Below the pieces are notes generated by a model that saw nothing but the letters and a program-made list of their open reading frames with translations, was not told the DNA's origin and searched no databases. A stretch of DNA of 64,000 bases from Arctopsyche grandis (taxonomy: Eukaryota; Arthropoda; Insecta; Trichoptera; Hydropsychidae): the NCBI RefSeq assembly GCF_051622035.1, contig NC_135364.1, positions 14,191,501 through 14,255,500 on the forward strand. Reading direction: 5' to 3'. Below are positions 46,648 to 57,392 of the stretch, in pieces; positions within the stretch are counted from its first letter, which is position 1, and each line of letters begins with the position of its first letter. A program made the position numbers and the translations under genes.

Positions 46648-46962
46648 ATAGCTCGCACGACAGAATCGGCGTTCGCCCGGCAAATCAAACGTCAAGCAGG
46701 TTGCCAGTAACAAAAAGAAAATTTGACGTTTCAGTGAAATCATAACCAGTTACATTTTCACTGGGTAATCGTAATATTTTAGCAGCCAGCACTTATTTAT
46801 TTAAGGGTTAGGTTAGGGTAGGCTAAGTTAAGGTTGGCCCTATTCATTTAAGATTAGGTTGTTAGGGTCGGCATTTATTTTTGTTACCGATTGTAACAAA
46901 AATTTGTAACCCATTTGACGTTTGATTTTCCGGGTGAAAACCGAATCTGTCGTGCGAGCTAT
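46648..46962. mobile_element. Inverted-repeat (TIR) element
   Basis: Ends at 46648-46695 and 46915-46962 are 48-bp inverted repeats with about six mismatches, beginning ATAGCTCGCACGACAGA. Similarity extends inward (TTGCCAGTAACAA on the left, TTGTTACTGGCAA in the second copy). No clear target duplication. A further right end of the same element is at 47202-47265. Confidence 0.75.
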
Positions 46963-47314
46963 TTAAGAGAGGGGTATTCTTTTTATTTGCTGGGCTGGTA
47001 AATGGTACCCGTAATAGAATATATGAGATAGCTAAGGATGTAGAAACACAACTTATTGAAAAGTTGATTAAAAGAAAATTCTCAATACAGATGGATGAAT
47101 CAATTGTGAGACAGTGGGGCTGTATTGATGGTGAAGGGTTAGGTTAAGTTAGGGTTGGCTCTATTCATTTAAGATAAGGTTGTTAGGGTAGGTATTTATT
47201 GTTGTTACTGGCAACCCATTTGACGTTTGATTTTCCGGGCGAAAACCGAATCTGTCGTGCGAGCAATTTTAAAGAAGGGCATTATTTTTATTTACCGGGC
47301 TGATAAATGATACC
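46803..47314. repeat. Two direct repeats around a transposase scrap
   Basis: 46803-47010 and 47134-47314 are collinear direct copies (GGGTTAGGTTA, CTATTCATTTAAGAT, GGTTGTTAGGGT, TTTGACGTTTGATTTTCCGG, CTGTCGTGCGAGC, ATTTTTATTT, GGGCTG-TAAATG-TACC). The similarity continues past the presumed TIR end, so the mobile unit or duplication is larger than the TIR element alone. Confidence 0.75.
47021..47133 (+). pseudogene. hAT transposase fragment
   Basis: One frame reads IYEIAKDVETQLIEKLIKRK, then FSIQMDESIVRQ. This resembles the segment before and including the first catalytic Asp of ZBED/FAM200-like hAT transposases (DVE-QLIE-L, FSIQ-DES). Only about 38 residues remain before the repeat resumes. 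Confidence 0.6.
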
Positions 47315-47402
47315 TATTTTAATATGTACATATATAATTTGTACAATTTAATATGTTGTAGTATAACTATATATTTTTTTGTCTTCTCTGTTATATTTTC
47401 GA

Positions 47403-47442
47403 CCATTGTGGCGCAATAAGGATTCCTGTAATGCCACAATGC
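47403..47442 (+). repeat. Orphan LINE/SINE-type 3' stem-loop
   Basis: Stem CCATTGTGGC / GCCACAATGC (9 of 10 pairs), 20-nt loop containing GGATTCCTGTAAT, preceded by T-rich DNA and followed at a short distance by an A/T-rich tail. Same layout as 38366 and as the SINE 3' ends. Confidence 0.6.
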
Positions 47443-49549
47443 ACCAAACTTACATATGTAGATAAAATTCATAAATAATTTAAATTTTGATTAGGGATGT
47501 GTCTATAGATATAAAGAACTACATAGGTTGTTATATGAAGGGTGGTCGTTTCCAATACCGAAATTTGACTGTTGAAACTAACGGGGTGGACGCCGGGGTG
47601 TAAGTAGGTATATTGAATTTCGAACGGCGGGGGTAAAAGGGTAACTTACGCAAGCGGCACGTTCTCGCCTTTAGCGATAAGGGAGAGAGAGAGATTCGCA
47701 AGATCAAACATGCTCTGCGGCACGACAGACGGCCACGTGAGCACTAAAATTTATACACTGTGTGTATATTATAAATTGCACACAAAGGACACGCCGTGTA
47801 ATTCAATTTAAAACGGACGATTGAATTTTACGCAGCTTTCCCCTTGATTAGTTTGTTATCGCAGCGATGGAATTAGCTTTCGGATCACGCAAAATCAGCG
47901 TACACTCATTGTTCCGGCACTCGACTCTCAGACAAGGGGGTTTCGGGGTTCCTCATTTTCAACGCGGGGCTCCCGGGTATCCCGAGTGGTCGACAATTTA
48001 CATAATTTTTGAAGCGGGACGTCCATTCAATCCGGTCCTGGCATACGGATCTGCGTCCTTTTTTGCATAATAATCCTCTTACACATCACGACCGGGATAA
48101 TGTCCGACCCGAAGTCGCACAAATGTTACGGCCGTATAATTACGGCGACGGCTCCTCTCCGTGTTAATACAGATCATCGTCCGAACGTCGAGGCATAATT
48201 ATTACGGAAAATTTGCCACTGGGGTCGAAATTGAGATGTTCAGTTGTTGAAGAATCCGGAACGAAGCTCGTCCCCTTCCGGGAGAAGTGCCTTTCGACAT
48301 TAATTACGCCTATAAGAGACGAGAGAGTTAATTTTTATAATGCGATTCGTTATTAGGAGCAATCTGGAATTCATTTGATGTAATTAGCCTTTATTTAATT
48401 TGATTTGTCACTGGGAGGAAAAGTTTAAAACGTATTTTAATTACGTCTGTCTGTTTCATTTAATATCTTTGTTTTACATAATCATATAAACTGCTTAACT
48501 CATCAGCAATAAAACTGGTGATGAATAATAACTTTTTTGGGAGACTGCGATTTTCCACAGACTTGTTAATTTTGGATTTTCATTATGACAAAAGTTTTAC
48601 TTCTGGCTGTTGGATTTTTTTTTAAATTTTAAATTACTTATTCATTGTACATATGTATAAGTATATTATAAACATAAAATACCAAGAAAATAATTTAAAA
48701 ATTTTATATAAAATAATGCAATCTTGTTTTAAAAAATATATATATATATGTACGTATAATATAACTTCCGATTTATGAATTATTACCAAAACCTTATGAA
48801 AACTAAGAACATAAAAAGTACGAATTTAAATATTATATTTAACTTGATACGTATAATAGTGCGGAAAAAATCATGTTGTCACAATGTTTTTGACTTTTTT
48901 TATGGACATGATATTGATATAAGAAATATCCTGTAATATTTTCGAAAAGAGTACACATAATTATAGGGTAGAAAAAATATAATAGTAGGAAAACCGTATA
49001 AAATATAATACCGTAAAAAATATAATTGGAGTAAACTGCCACTCTCGGTTGATGAATCTTCATTAAATTTTATATATTTCTTTTTATTAAGCTTAAGCTT
49101 TTAAATATTAAATTTTAGTTCAATATGCCGAAAATTTTCGGAGAACATTTCAATAAACCTCGATTATCTAAAGTAAAAGTACTACTTGCGGTTGGGGTAA
49201 ACCATTGAACAAATATTTAGTTTTGTAATTTATTATACTTATTACACGTAAAAGAGTTTCAGTCCGATTTGTTGAGGGGTTTAGGAGATACATAAATGGA
49301 ACCAAAAAAAGCAGACCAAAAACTCGTAACGATAAGCATTTCAGTAAGCGATACCAAGTATCAGTTTTCAGAATTAAATCCAAAATACACAGTCATATAC
49401 TTATGTATATATGCACATTATTTTTTTTTAGATTATGAAAACATGATCATTGATCGATTCTGAGTTCAAATCATTTAAAATCGGTTCGTTAAATTTTTGC
49501 ATAATCACAAAACTTAAGAAATTGCACAATATATTATTTTATTTTACAT
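47443..49549. other. Intergenic; possible conserved noncoding block
   Basis: 47600-48400 is GC-richer, with TAATTA words (48220-48400) but no repeat partner or frame I can defend. The rest is AT-rich. Confidence 0.4.
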
Positions 49550-49978
49550 AGATATATACCGGAAGGCTTGACAGGAAGACCCCAACGCGTTTTCCTAGAC
49601 AATTAATTACAAACAATGCAGCATTTTTATTACATAAATCACTGTATTTAAAGAGGCTGAAGAACACGAAATTTACAATTAATCAATTATGTAATTATTC
49701 AATTAATCCATTGAGACATCTATGGATTTAGACTTGTACATACATTAAATACATAAGATTTGTGACAGCAGGTAGAAATATTTTTTTTTACCAATTTTGA
49801 GGAACCGTTTCAACAATGATCAGATCAAATTGGCAAACTATGATAAGAAACGATCGACTTGGAGTCACAAATATCCAAGTTTAACCAGCAGAAATAAAGA
49901 TTAGCTCGCGATCGAACCCAATAATCTCTAATCTCATAAACACAACTACTGAGCCATACTGCTGGCTAAATATGTACG
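49550..49978 (-). repeat. SINE (older type A), near full length
   Basis: On the minus strand: tRNA-like head CAGTATGGCTCAGTAGTTGT with GGGTTCGATCGCG, then TTGGATATTTGTGACTCC, TAGTTTGCCAATTT, GTTGAAACGG, CTGCATTGTTTGTAATT, and a 3' stem-loop region (GGAAAAC / CTTCC, partly decayed) ending near 49555. Confidence 0.82.
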
Positions 49979-50817
49979 TATATCAGCTTAAATTATGTTT
50001 ATATTCTTTTTGTAATATCTCAGAGTTGATACGGCTTTGATAATTTAATATTAAATTTTAATTTAACTCATAATCACTGAGATGAAAATATTATACTTGG
50101 AGGGTAGCGAAGATGCCGTAGGTCATGTCCTGAAATGGAACAATGAAAGGCTGACCGAAAAACACCAGATGTTGGTGCTGTTTTGCGGCGTGTCACACGT
50201 ACCCAAACTGCTCGCTATTTTTCCTTTCGATTGGAAGCGGAAGCTCGGGAAAACTTGTCCAAAAGCAGAGGGACGGAAAAACTCCGAAAGTGGGAGAGGA
50301 TGAGGTGAGGGGAAGTGGGTGAGAGGACTTGTCCAGAACTTTCTTATTACCGCCACCGCCACCGAAGTTATTCTTTGCTGTTTGTCCGCTTAAGCGCGAT
50401 GAGGTGTAAAGTCCCGCAGGACCCTCGTCAACCCGACGTCTCATCTGCGCATTCTTTTTCAATTTGGACAAAAATAACGTCAAACTGGGAAGAGGGGCGT
50501 CTAGGGTTGTGGCCGTCGCTCTACTTCCGGTCCATGGCCGGAAAAGCCCGCTGAGCGCGGATAAAAGGCTCGGATAGTTTTTATACGGATGGGGAACATT
50601 TCGGGTTGACACGTTCACCTTTCGATATTAAAAAGCGCCTAATGCATTTGCCGAAATGTGACAGACGTCACGTCGTGTGGATGTGTCATATCAAGACACT
50701 CACTTATTGAAAACATTCCTTATATACCTTACTGTATGTGAGCCTTTGAAAATCAAAATCAACTATCTTCACGACTCTTTCTATGGGAGCGTTAATGTAA
50801 AATAATACTCCCATAGA
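49979..50817. other. Intergenic, no gene seen
   Basis: 50080-50600 is GC-richer and has overlapping frames on both strands (up to 141 aa) without motifs. I do not call a gene. Confidence 0.45.
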
Positions 50818-51178
50818 AACCAACAGCATAAAACAATCGTTAGATTGTAATTATTTCAATTGTGTGGTCACGGGTTCTATCCCCGGTTTCCTTTCAAAGT
50901 TTGCCAATTGATCTGATTTCATTGGAAACGGTCCAAAAAACTGGCAATCCTGTCCTATTTTCTCACAAAAGGCATCTAAAAATTTTTCGGTATTTAAAAT
51001 GCTGCAAAAATTGTCCATAGATGTCTTTAAGGTTGTCAATCGATGTTTGTATTTGGCCTTGAATAATACTTATTTAAGGCCAATTACAAACACATATTTG
51101 ACCATAGTAAATACAAATATTTGACCGTAGATGTCGCATAAAAAAATGAGTGTATACCTGTATAAATAAATAAATTTA
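50818..51178 (+). repeat. SINE (type B), full length
   Basis: Head AACAGCATAAAACAATCGTT with GGTCACGGGTTCTATCCC, then CAAAGTTTGCCAATT, ATTTCATTGGAAACGG, CTGGCAATCCTGTCCTA, TGTCCATAGATGTC, TTTGACCGTAGATGTCGC and GAGTGTATACC, with a TAAATAAATAAAT tail. It shares the body with type A but has a different 3' half. An internal inverted segment, TTGGCCTTGAATAA / TTATTTAAGGCCAA, is at 51053-51083. Confidence 0.75.
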
Positions 51179-53159
51179 ATATTTACATAGAATCAAAATA
51201 AATAAAGTCAGTCCATTTCGATCTGGAAAGTAAAATTGAATGTCCCACTATCGTATACTTTATTGTATTTGAAAAAACGGAATCATTTCTCAAATTTGTA
51301 CAGTGTACGATTTGAAATGTATGTTTTGTTTTTTATTTAAAATTTTCATGAACGCTCTTTTGTTTTCGTTAGTAGAATCTTTGATTGACTACGTAGCTGT
51401 ATCATTGTGTCGTTTTATTTGGAAAATCCAAGTAAGTGATGGTTTAAAGTGAATTTTAACAAGTTTACACTCTTAGCGGAGTATTTTTATATTTAAATAA
51501 GTAAAAAAGTTTAATAAGCTGAGAAAAACAGTTTTTTAATAAGCTGAAAAAACAGTACAGGAAATGTTGCAGCCTCGATGTATTATGGTCATACCTCAAC
51601 ATAATCAATACATCGAGCTTTTGTGTGCAATTCTCTAATAAAAGATAAATATAATTGGTAAATGACGTCCTAATAATCTATCAATACAATTCAATGATGA
51701 TGTTTTCCGCGTAGGCCGGATTTTTTCTTAAAAATATTTAAAAGTTGTAGCACTATCATTTTAAGAGAGCGTAACACAACAAAGAATTCAAATTTTATTT
51801 AATTTTCAATCTTTTGTTTTACGGAATATAAATTTGTATGCATTTTTGTTCTTCATTAAATTGTATACATTTTTCATTGGATTTGAATTTAATGTAAGGC
51901 ATTTTTTTCAAATGAAATTTCTTTCTACTTGTTAATTAAATATCCAGCATTATATTACTGAACTTGCTTCGGAAAGCCGTCAATCTTTCGGCAAGTTCCA
52001 CTTCGAGGATAACTCAGCATTTAGGCTTTGAAGGAAAGCCACATCGAATAGGGTTGGGACGACTAATGAAATCAGGCGTCGCGTCAACACGATTATAGTA
52101 TAATCCGGGTACACGCGCCGATGGACTAAACTAGATCCGATGTCGTCACCGTCCACCATTGTGTCGAAACATTTTTGGATTAACGGGAGAGGATTAAAGT
52201 TTCGCAAGTTTGATCACACTAAGCGGCGCACTCCAACCATCCGGATACGGTGTGTATTATACAACAACGGCAACGACCGAACTGGATATGGATCGCTTTG
52301 TTGGAAACTTGACAATAATGCCTCCAACCCTTATTCATCCTCTACAATGTAATCAAACCCTTATTTTTCCAATTCTGCTTTATACATGTTTAAAATCGAA
52401 TTGAATACTCGTCGAGGTGGGTCGTTGTCGCGGGGGATGGGCTAGGGGAGTTCGAATACATTTCCGCTTTAAATGCGAAGAAAAGGAGCTAAAATAATTA
52501 TTGTTCGTCCGTAGAAGTTTATTACGTTCAATTTATTTTGTCGTGCTCGAACGTTCGGAAAATTGGCGTTTCGTCCCTTCTTTTTTATTTTTTTTCCAAT
52601 CCCTCCTTTTTATTATTTATTGTTCGATGTTGTTACTGTTGAAGAACTTTTCAAAAGGAATTAACGATACAATTGTATCTGTCTTGAATAGATTTCGTTT
52701 AAATAGTTGGGTACACAATGTTTTAGTTTAAATTCAATTATACCTATAGATAGTTTGCATTGAAATGGATGAAATTTCCATCATAGTGTCGATATTATGG
52801 TAGCAAATCCTATCAATATTTAAAAAAAAAAAACAGAATGAATTAGTGTGATTTATTGAAAAAAATTTAAAATCAGTCAGGTTTATGGAATGCAAATACA
52901 CATTGAATTTATAAACTTATATGCATGTGTATGTACTAAACATTCTTCAATGATTAAATTTTAATTAAAATAGAATAGAGATTGTTGTATAGCATACATT
53001 GTGTGTAGAAGGGGTGTAAAAAGTTTTCCACATTTCATATTCAAATTAAAACCTTTTTCATTAAATGATAGACCCTATTTTTCGACAATACTTGGTTATA
53101 CAAGAAACATTGTTTATCATAAGAAAGATAGGGTTGAAGGTCTGTTTGAATAAACAAAC
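51179..53159. other. Intergenic, no gene seen
   Basis: A GC-richer stretch at 51960-52470 lacks a defensible frame. Otherwise AT-rich. Confidence 0.5.
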
Positions 53160-53350
53160 AGCACAGCACTGGCACTGCACGGAAAAGACTCGATATATTC
53201 ATACTATACAGCACCGTTCATTTTCGGCACGTTCATATTTATTTTGGACGTGTGCACGGCCAAATCGGCTTACATATATATACATACATTACAGAGCGCG
53301 ACGATACGGCGCAATATTGCTTGTGTCGATACGGCACAATATGACGTTGC
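53160..53350. repeat. Dispersed repeat of unknown family, copy 2
   Basis: Partner of 24330-24542, sharing ACTATACAGCA, TTTTCGGCACGTT, TTTTGGACGTG, AATCGGCTTACATATAT, TTACAGAGCGCGACGATACG and GCAATATTGCTTGTGTCG. The reading frames differ between the copies, so the conservation is at DNA level. Confidence 0.6.
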
Positions 53351-56317
53351 CGAAAATATTGTTAAAAAAAAATTATTGTTGCGAATTTACTTTAATGCAT
53401 TTATTTTTAATTACTTACGATTAAATCTAAGTTAAAGTTTTTGGGAAAAGTAACTAACTGCATAAAATAACATAATCGACAAAAAAAGCTTTTTCCTATT
53501 ACCGGTAGTAGGAAAAATCATTCACCGTCTACCGGTTTATGAATTTTGTTGGTGAAATTCAAGCTCTAATATTTACATATGTTAAAAAAGATTCTAGTCA
53601 CGTATTTATGATACAAATATTATTGTCATCGAAGTATTATACAATATGTATGTTGAAGATTGAAGAGCGTGCAGAAGCATTGAGACCGTGTCGACAAATA
53701 TTTGCCAATCGCGGGCGATATTTGATCGAATTTCTCGCCGCGTCAAAGAGAGACGCATCTTCGATATTCGTCGTCACGGAAGTGCATCGTCACGTCCGCA
53801 TCACGGACACGGAGATCCGCAAACAACCGCCTACACACCCATCTCGGGTGTGCCGTCCCGCCCACCCTTCATCTCGGAAAGTCGGCAAGTCGATCGCTGT
53901 CGAATGTTTATTTGAATATCGATTTGGCGCGAGGCGAGCCTGCCTGCCGTGAATATAAACTGGCCGTAATTTGTGGGACGTTCTTCGGTAGCTCCGCATC
54001 CCCGGTCCATATTTATGCCGGTGAGCGCTTTCCTGATTTCCACAGTTATGAGTGACGCACGTGGCGTGCCCGGGAGTTAAGAAAACTGCGGTGGGAAAAA
54101 CCCTAATGCGCGATGTCGTTTCGTTTGCGATGCACATCCTGTTCCCGTTGCATGGTTGTGGAAACTCTACCGATACCAGATTGCATCTGTTTTCATCCCG
54201 TGGCTTACGTCTTTTGACTAAATAAGCTCGCCGTATGTACACACACACACATATGCATGTATGCTGTACGTATGTATGTGCATATGTGTATTTCCAAGTA
54301 AGCATTTCAGCGATTCAGCTATTTCAAAGTACGTAAACGTCAATTTTTATGCACATATTTGTGTTGCCTGGTGAATGTTATGTTATGTCTCGCTTCTTTT
54401 CGGTTATGTGGATGTTTTGTTATTTTTTTTTCTTTTAGTAATACGGTGTTGCAAAATATAAAATTTGGTATGTTTATTTGTTAAAATGTATGTATCCACT
54501 ATATAAAGACAGGTAGTATATAATGTATTTTTTTGTTTACAGAAACTAGAAAATGTTCTACCGGTCAGAATCTACGCGCAGTGAGTCCACAGTTTCTTTT
54601 TTATTATAAAATTTTCAACTAACATAATTATTTGCATAATTAACCTTTTTTCGATCATTTTTAATTTACACAAAAAAAGTAAACTCAAATCATTAAATTA
54701 TCCGCAATGGGTGTTTGTATGGGGGATGCGTTATTTTCAGAAAATTTCATGTTTCTGTGATTATTTTGAAAATAAAAGTCGTTATGAGCTTCCTTAATTA
54801 TATAAATTTAATTTGAACATAAAAGATACAGAAGAAATGAACGAACTTTATGAAATATAAGGAGGCCAAAATGACCTATTTTGACGCAACAATTTAATGT
54901 TTAACGTACATACATATACATACATACATATATTTACGTTTAAGCTTTGTGTGTGGACTTTTAAGTGAAACAGCGACTTTGAATTTTTGTTAATCAGTCA
55001 AAACTTATTATAATTGAGCCATATTAACTTTAATAGATGAATATTGAGCGATAGTAAAAAAGTAAAAAAAGTCGAAAGTAGTAAATAGTCGAAACAATTC
55101 TTAAATATGAAATATATGAAAAAAACCTTCTTCAAAATATTTGTTGAGATAAATGAATTGGTTGGAGGCACAGGACATTGTGTAAAATCAATGTTTTTTT
55201 TATTATTATTTAACGTTCTCTTGATACGATGAAAGTTCTCCAGTAGGTCCGAAAATTTAAACTAGAAAATCCAAAATTTGCTTTTTTTTCACTCCGACCT
55301 ACTGTATAAAAGTGGTATGTATGTATATTATATTATAAAATGCTACCCATTATGTCTCTATGATTGAAGTCCTTTTATTTTCCTTCAAAGTTACAACCCT
55401 TCATACCAGTCGAGAAGATCGTTTGTAAGTAGGCGTTTATTCAGTCGAAAATGTAAATTATATGGTTATTGTTCAGCGCGTACACACTTTGAATAGTGCG
55501 CATTACGGAAATCGTAAGATTATATTTGCCTCGATTTGTGGTAGATGTGCACATTTTCCCCATTCGTCGATTACACTTATTACCCCCCCTCTCCTTCCAC
55601 CCATGGTGCTTTGGTACACATATTTCGAATATAAAACGTTTGCGAGGGAATAAATATCGTTAGAACTGACGGCTCGGAAGATTCGCAAAGGTAATTTGCG
55701 GTATTCGAATGGTGCAACAGCGCTTTGTGCTCCCGCGCGCGCGTATTTTCTTAAAATGTTCGCACTAAAGTTTCATTGGGCCGTTGATTGCCTCCTGTTT
55801 CAGCGGTGGGAGGCAAAGGGGGGAGAGGGTGGTGCATTCAAAGGGATGAAACCACCGGATGACCCTCTCGTCCCGTCCTTATCCTCTCTTATATCTCGAC
55901 TTAAGCTCTCTCCTCTTTTTTCCCACTCCCCCCTTCCCAGTGCATGTTGCACCGAGCTATTTTCCCGCTCAGGAAAAACGTGCTCGACTCGACGTCAAAT
56001 TTGAACACGTTCATATTTATATTACAGCTATTTTTACCATCTTCTTGTGTGTGTGTGTGTGTGATGAAATGGGGAAAATGTTGCCTCTCGCTTTGGATTT
56101 AATGGTATACTTTGTAGTTGTATAAATTGAGAATGGAAAATATCGATAGACACGTGTGGAACAAATTGGTTGTTTTTTTGTTGTTTTGTTTGTTTAATGT
56201 TTAAAAGCTTAATGGCAACCTCGCATATGTATTTGATTTAACACAGGAGTAATCTTCTGATATATTTACATACAAGCATATGTATATACATCTTTTTTTT
56301 GTTTTAATACATATATA
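53351..56317. other. Intergenic, no gene seen
   Basis: 53690-54210 and 55690-56000 are GC-richer with competing frames on both strands, none with motifs. A (GT)n run lies at 56047-56062. Confidence 0.45.
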
Positions 56318-56357
56318 CTACATTGTCTTCACAGGTTACCCCACTATGCCACTGTGG
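56318..56357 (+). repeat. Orphan LINE/SINE-type 3' stem-loop, decayed
   Basis: CTACATTGTC / GCCACTGTGG arms pair at 8 of 10 positions, including one wobble, around a 20-nt loop. T-rich DNA precedes and A/T-rich DNA follows, as in the 38366 and 47403 copies. Confidence 0.4.
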
Positions 56358-56744
56358 CTTGAGAATTTACACACATTTCATATAAACATATAAATATATA
56401 AAAATACATTTAATTTTATTAAACAAACATTCACATGCTACGCAATGTACATATGTATGTATTAAAAGTACACGTTTGGTTATAAAAAAAGCAAATTAAG
56501 TAGCATTATATTGTTGTCGAGAACCATTATTTTTTATTGATTTTGATTTTATGAATTACTCACGCGAGCTGGTTTAGTCGGTAAAAATATTAATACGAGT
56601 GCTATCAAAACATTGTGTGATGAATTTTTATTTGAATTGGTTTTTATTTGAACAGTGTAAGATTCGATACATTAAAATGATTAATTGTTGAGTTGTTTTG
56701 ATAGGTAATATTCAATTTTCCCATTTATTTCACGATACATGTTC

Positions 56745-57392
56745 AGTAACTATTGCATGCCTGATATAATTTTAGTAGATGATAAAATTGTAGAAGTGGT
56801 CAATAGTTATTTATATTTAGGAAAAATAATAGGAATATCTGGTAGTAATGAAAAGGAAACAAAGAGAAGTATGGAATTAGGATGAAGTGCATTTCGACGA
56901 ATGAATGTTGTTTTTAAATGAAAAATGCCACTCTGATTGACGAAAAAGATCTTCAATGAATGCGTTTTGCCAGTGATGACGTATGTATGTGAAACTTGGA
57001 CATTCAACGCCAAGATGCTACACAAAGTCCAATGCACTCAACGAAGTACGGAATGTTGTATGCTTGGCATAACTAGGAATGACAGGAAACTGAATACGTG
57101 GGTGAGAAGTATGGCAAGGGTAGTGAATTAAGTGGTGGAGTAAAAAGATTGAAATGGCAAAGGGTGAGCCACGTGGCTAAAATAATGGACGAAAGGTTGA
57201 CAAAAGAAGTAATAGAATGGAACCCGAGTTAATGCAAAAAGATAAAAGATGGGTTGACGAAATTAGGAAAATTTGTGGGGTGGGAAGGATGAGAGTTGTG
57301 CAAAACAGAGATGAGTGAAAGCGTGTTGGAGAGGCCTTCATCCAGCAGTGGACGGTGAATGGCTGTAGATAATAACGACGATGATGATATAT
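56745..57392 (+). pseudogene. Dead RTE-type LINE 3' end
   Basis: Frames in succession give VNSYLYLGKIIG, KKIFNECVLPVMTYVCETWT, HKVQCTQRSTECCMLGITRN-R, IMDERLTKEVIEWNP and finally GLHPAVDGEWL, a typical C-terminal end of RTE/craniofacial-like endonuclease-RTs. Several stops and frameshifts. The end is followed by ATAATAACGACGATGATGAT, the usual simple-repeat tail. It is truncated at the 5' side. Confidence 0.82.

Noticed and set aside
46803..47180. GGTTAGGTTAGGGTTAGG-like words, reminiscent of insect telomere repeat (TTAGG)n
   Set aside because: Only short irregular runs inside a duplicated transposon-related repeat; not a tandem telomeric array.
50193..50618. 141-codon minus-strand frame
   Set aside because: Same reasoning: Pro/Ser-rich and frame-competing, no supporting signal.
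53539..54305. Overlapping frames of 137 aa (plus) and 171 aa (minus)
   Set aside because: Competing frames in a GC-rich patch, start regions of low complexity, no family resemblance.
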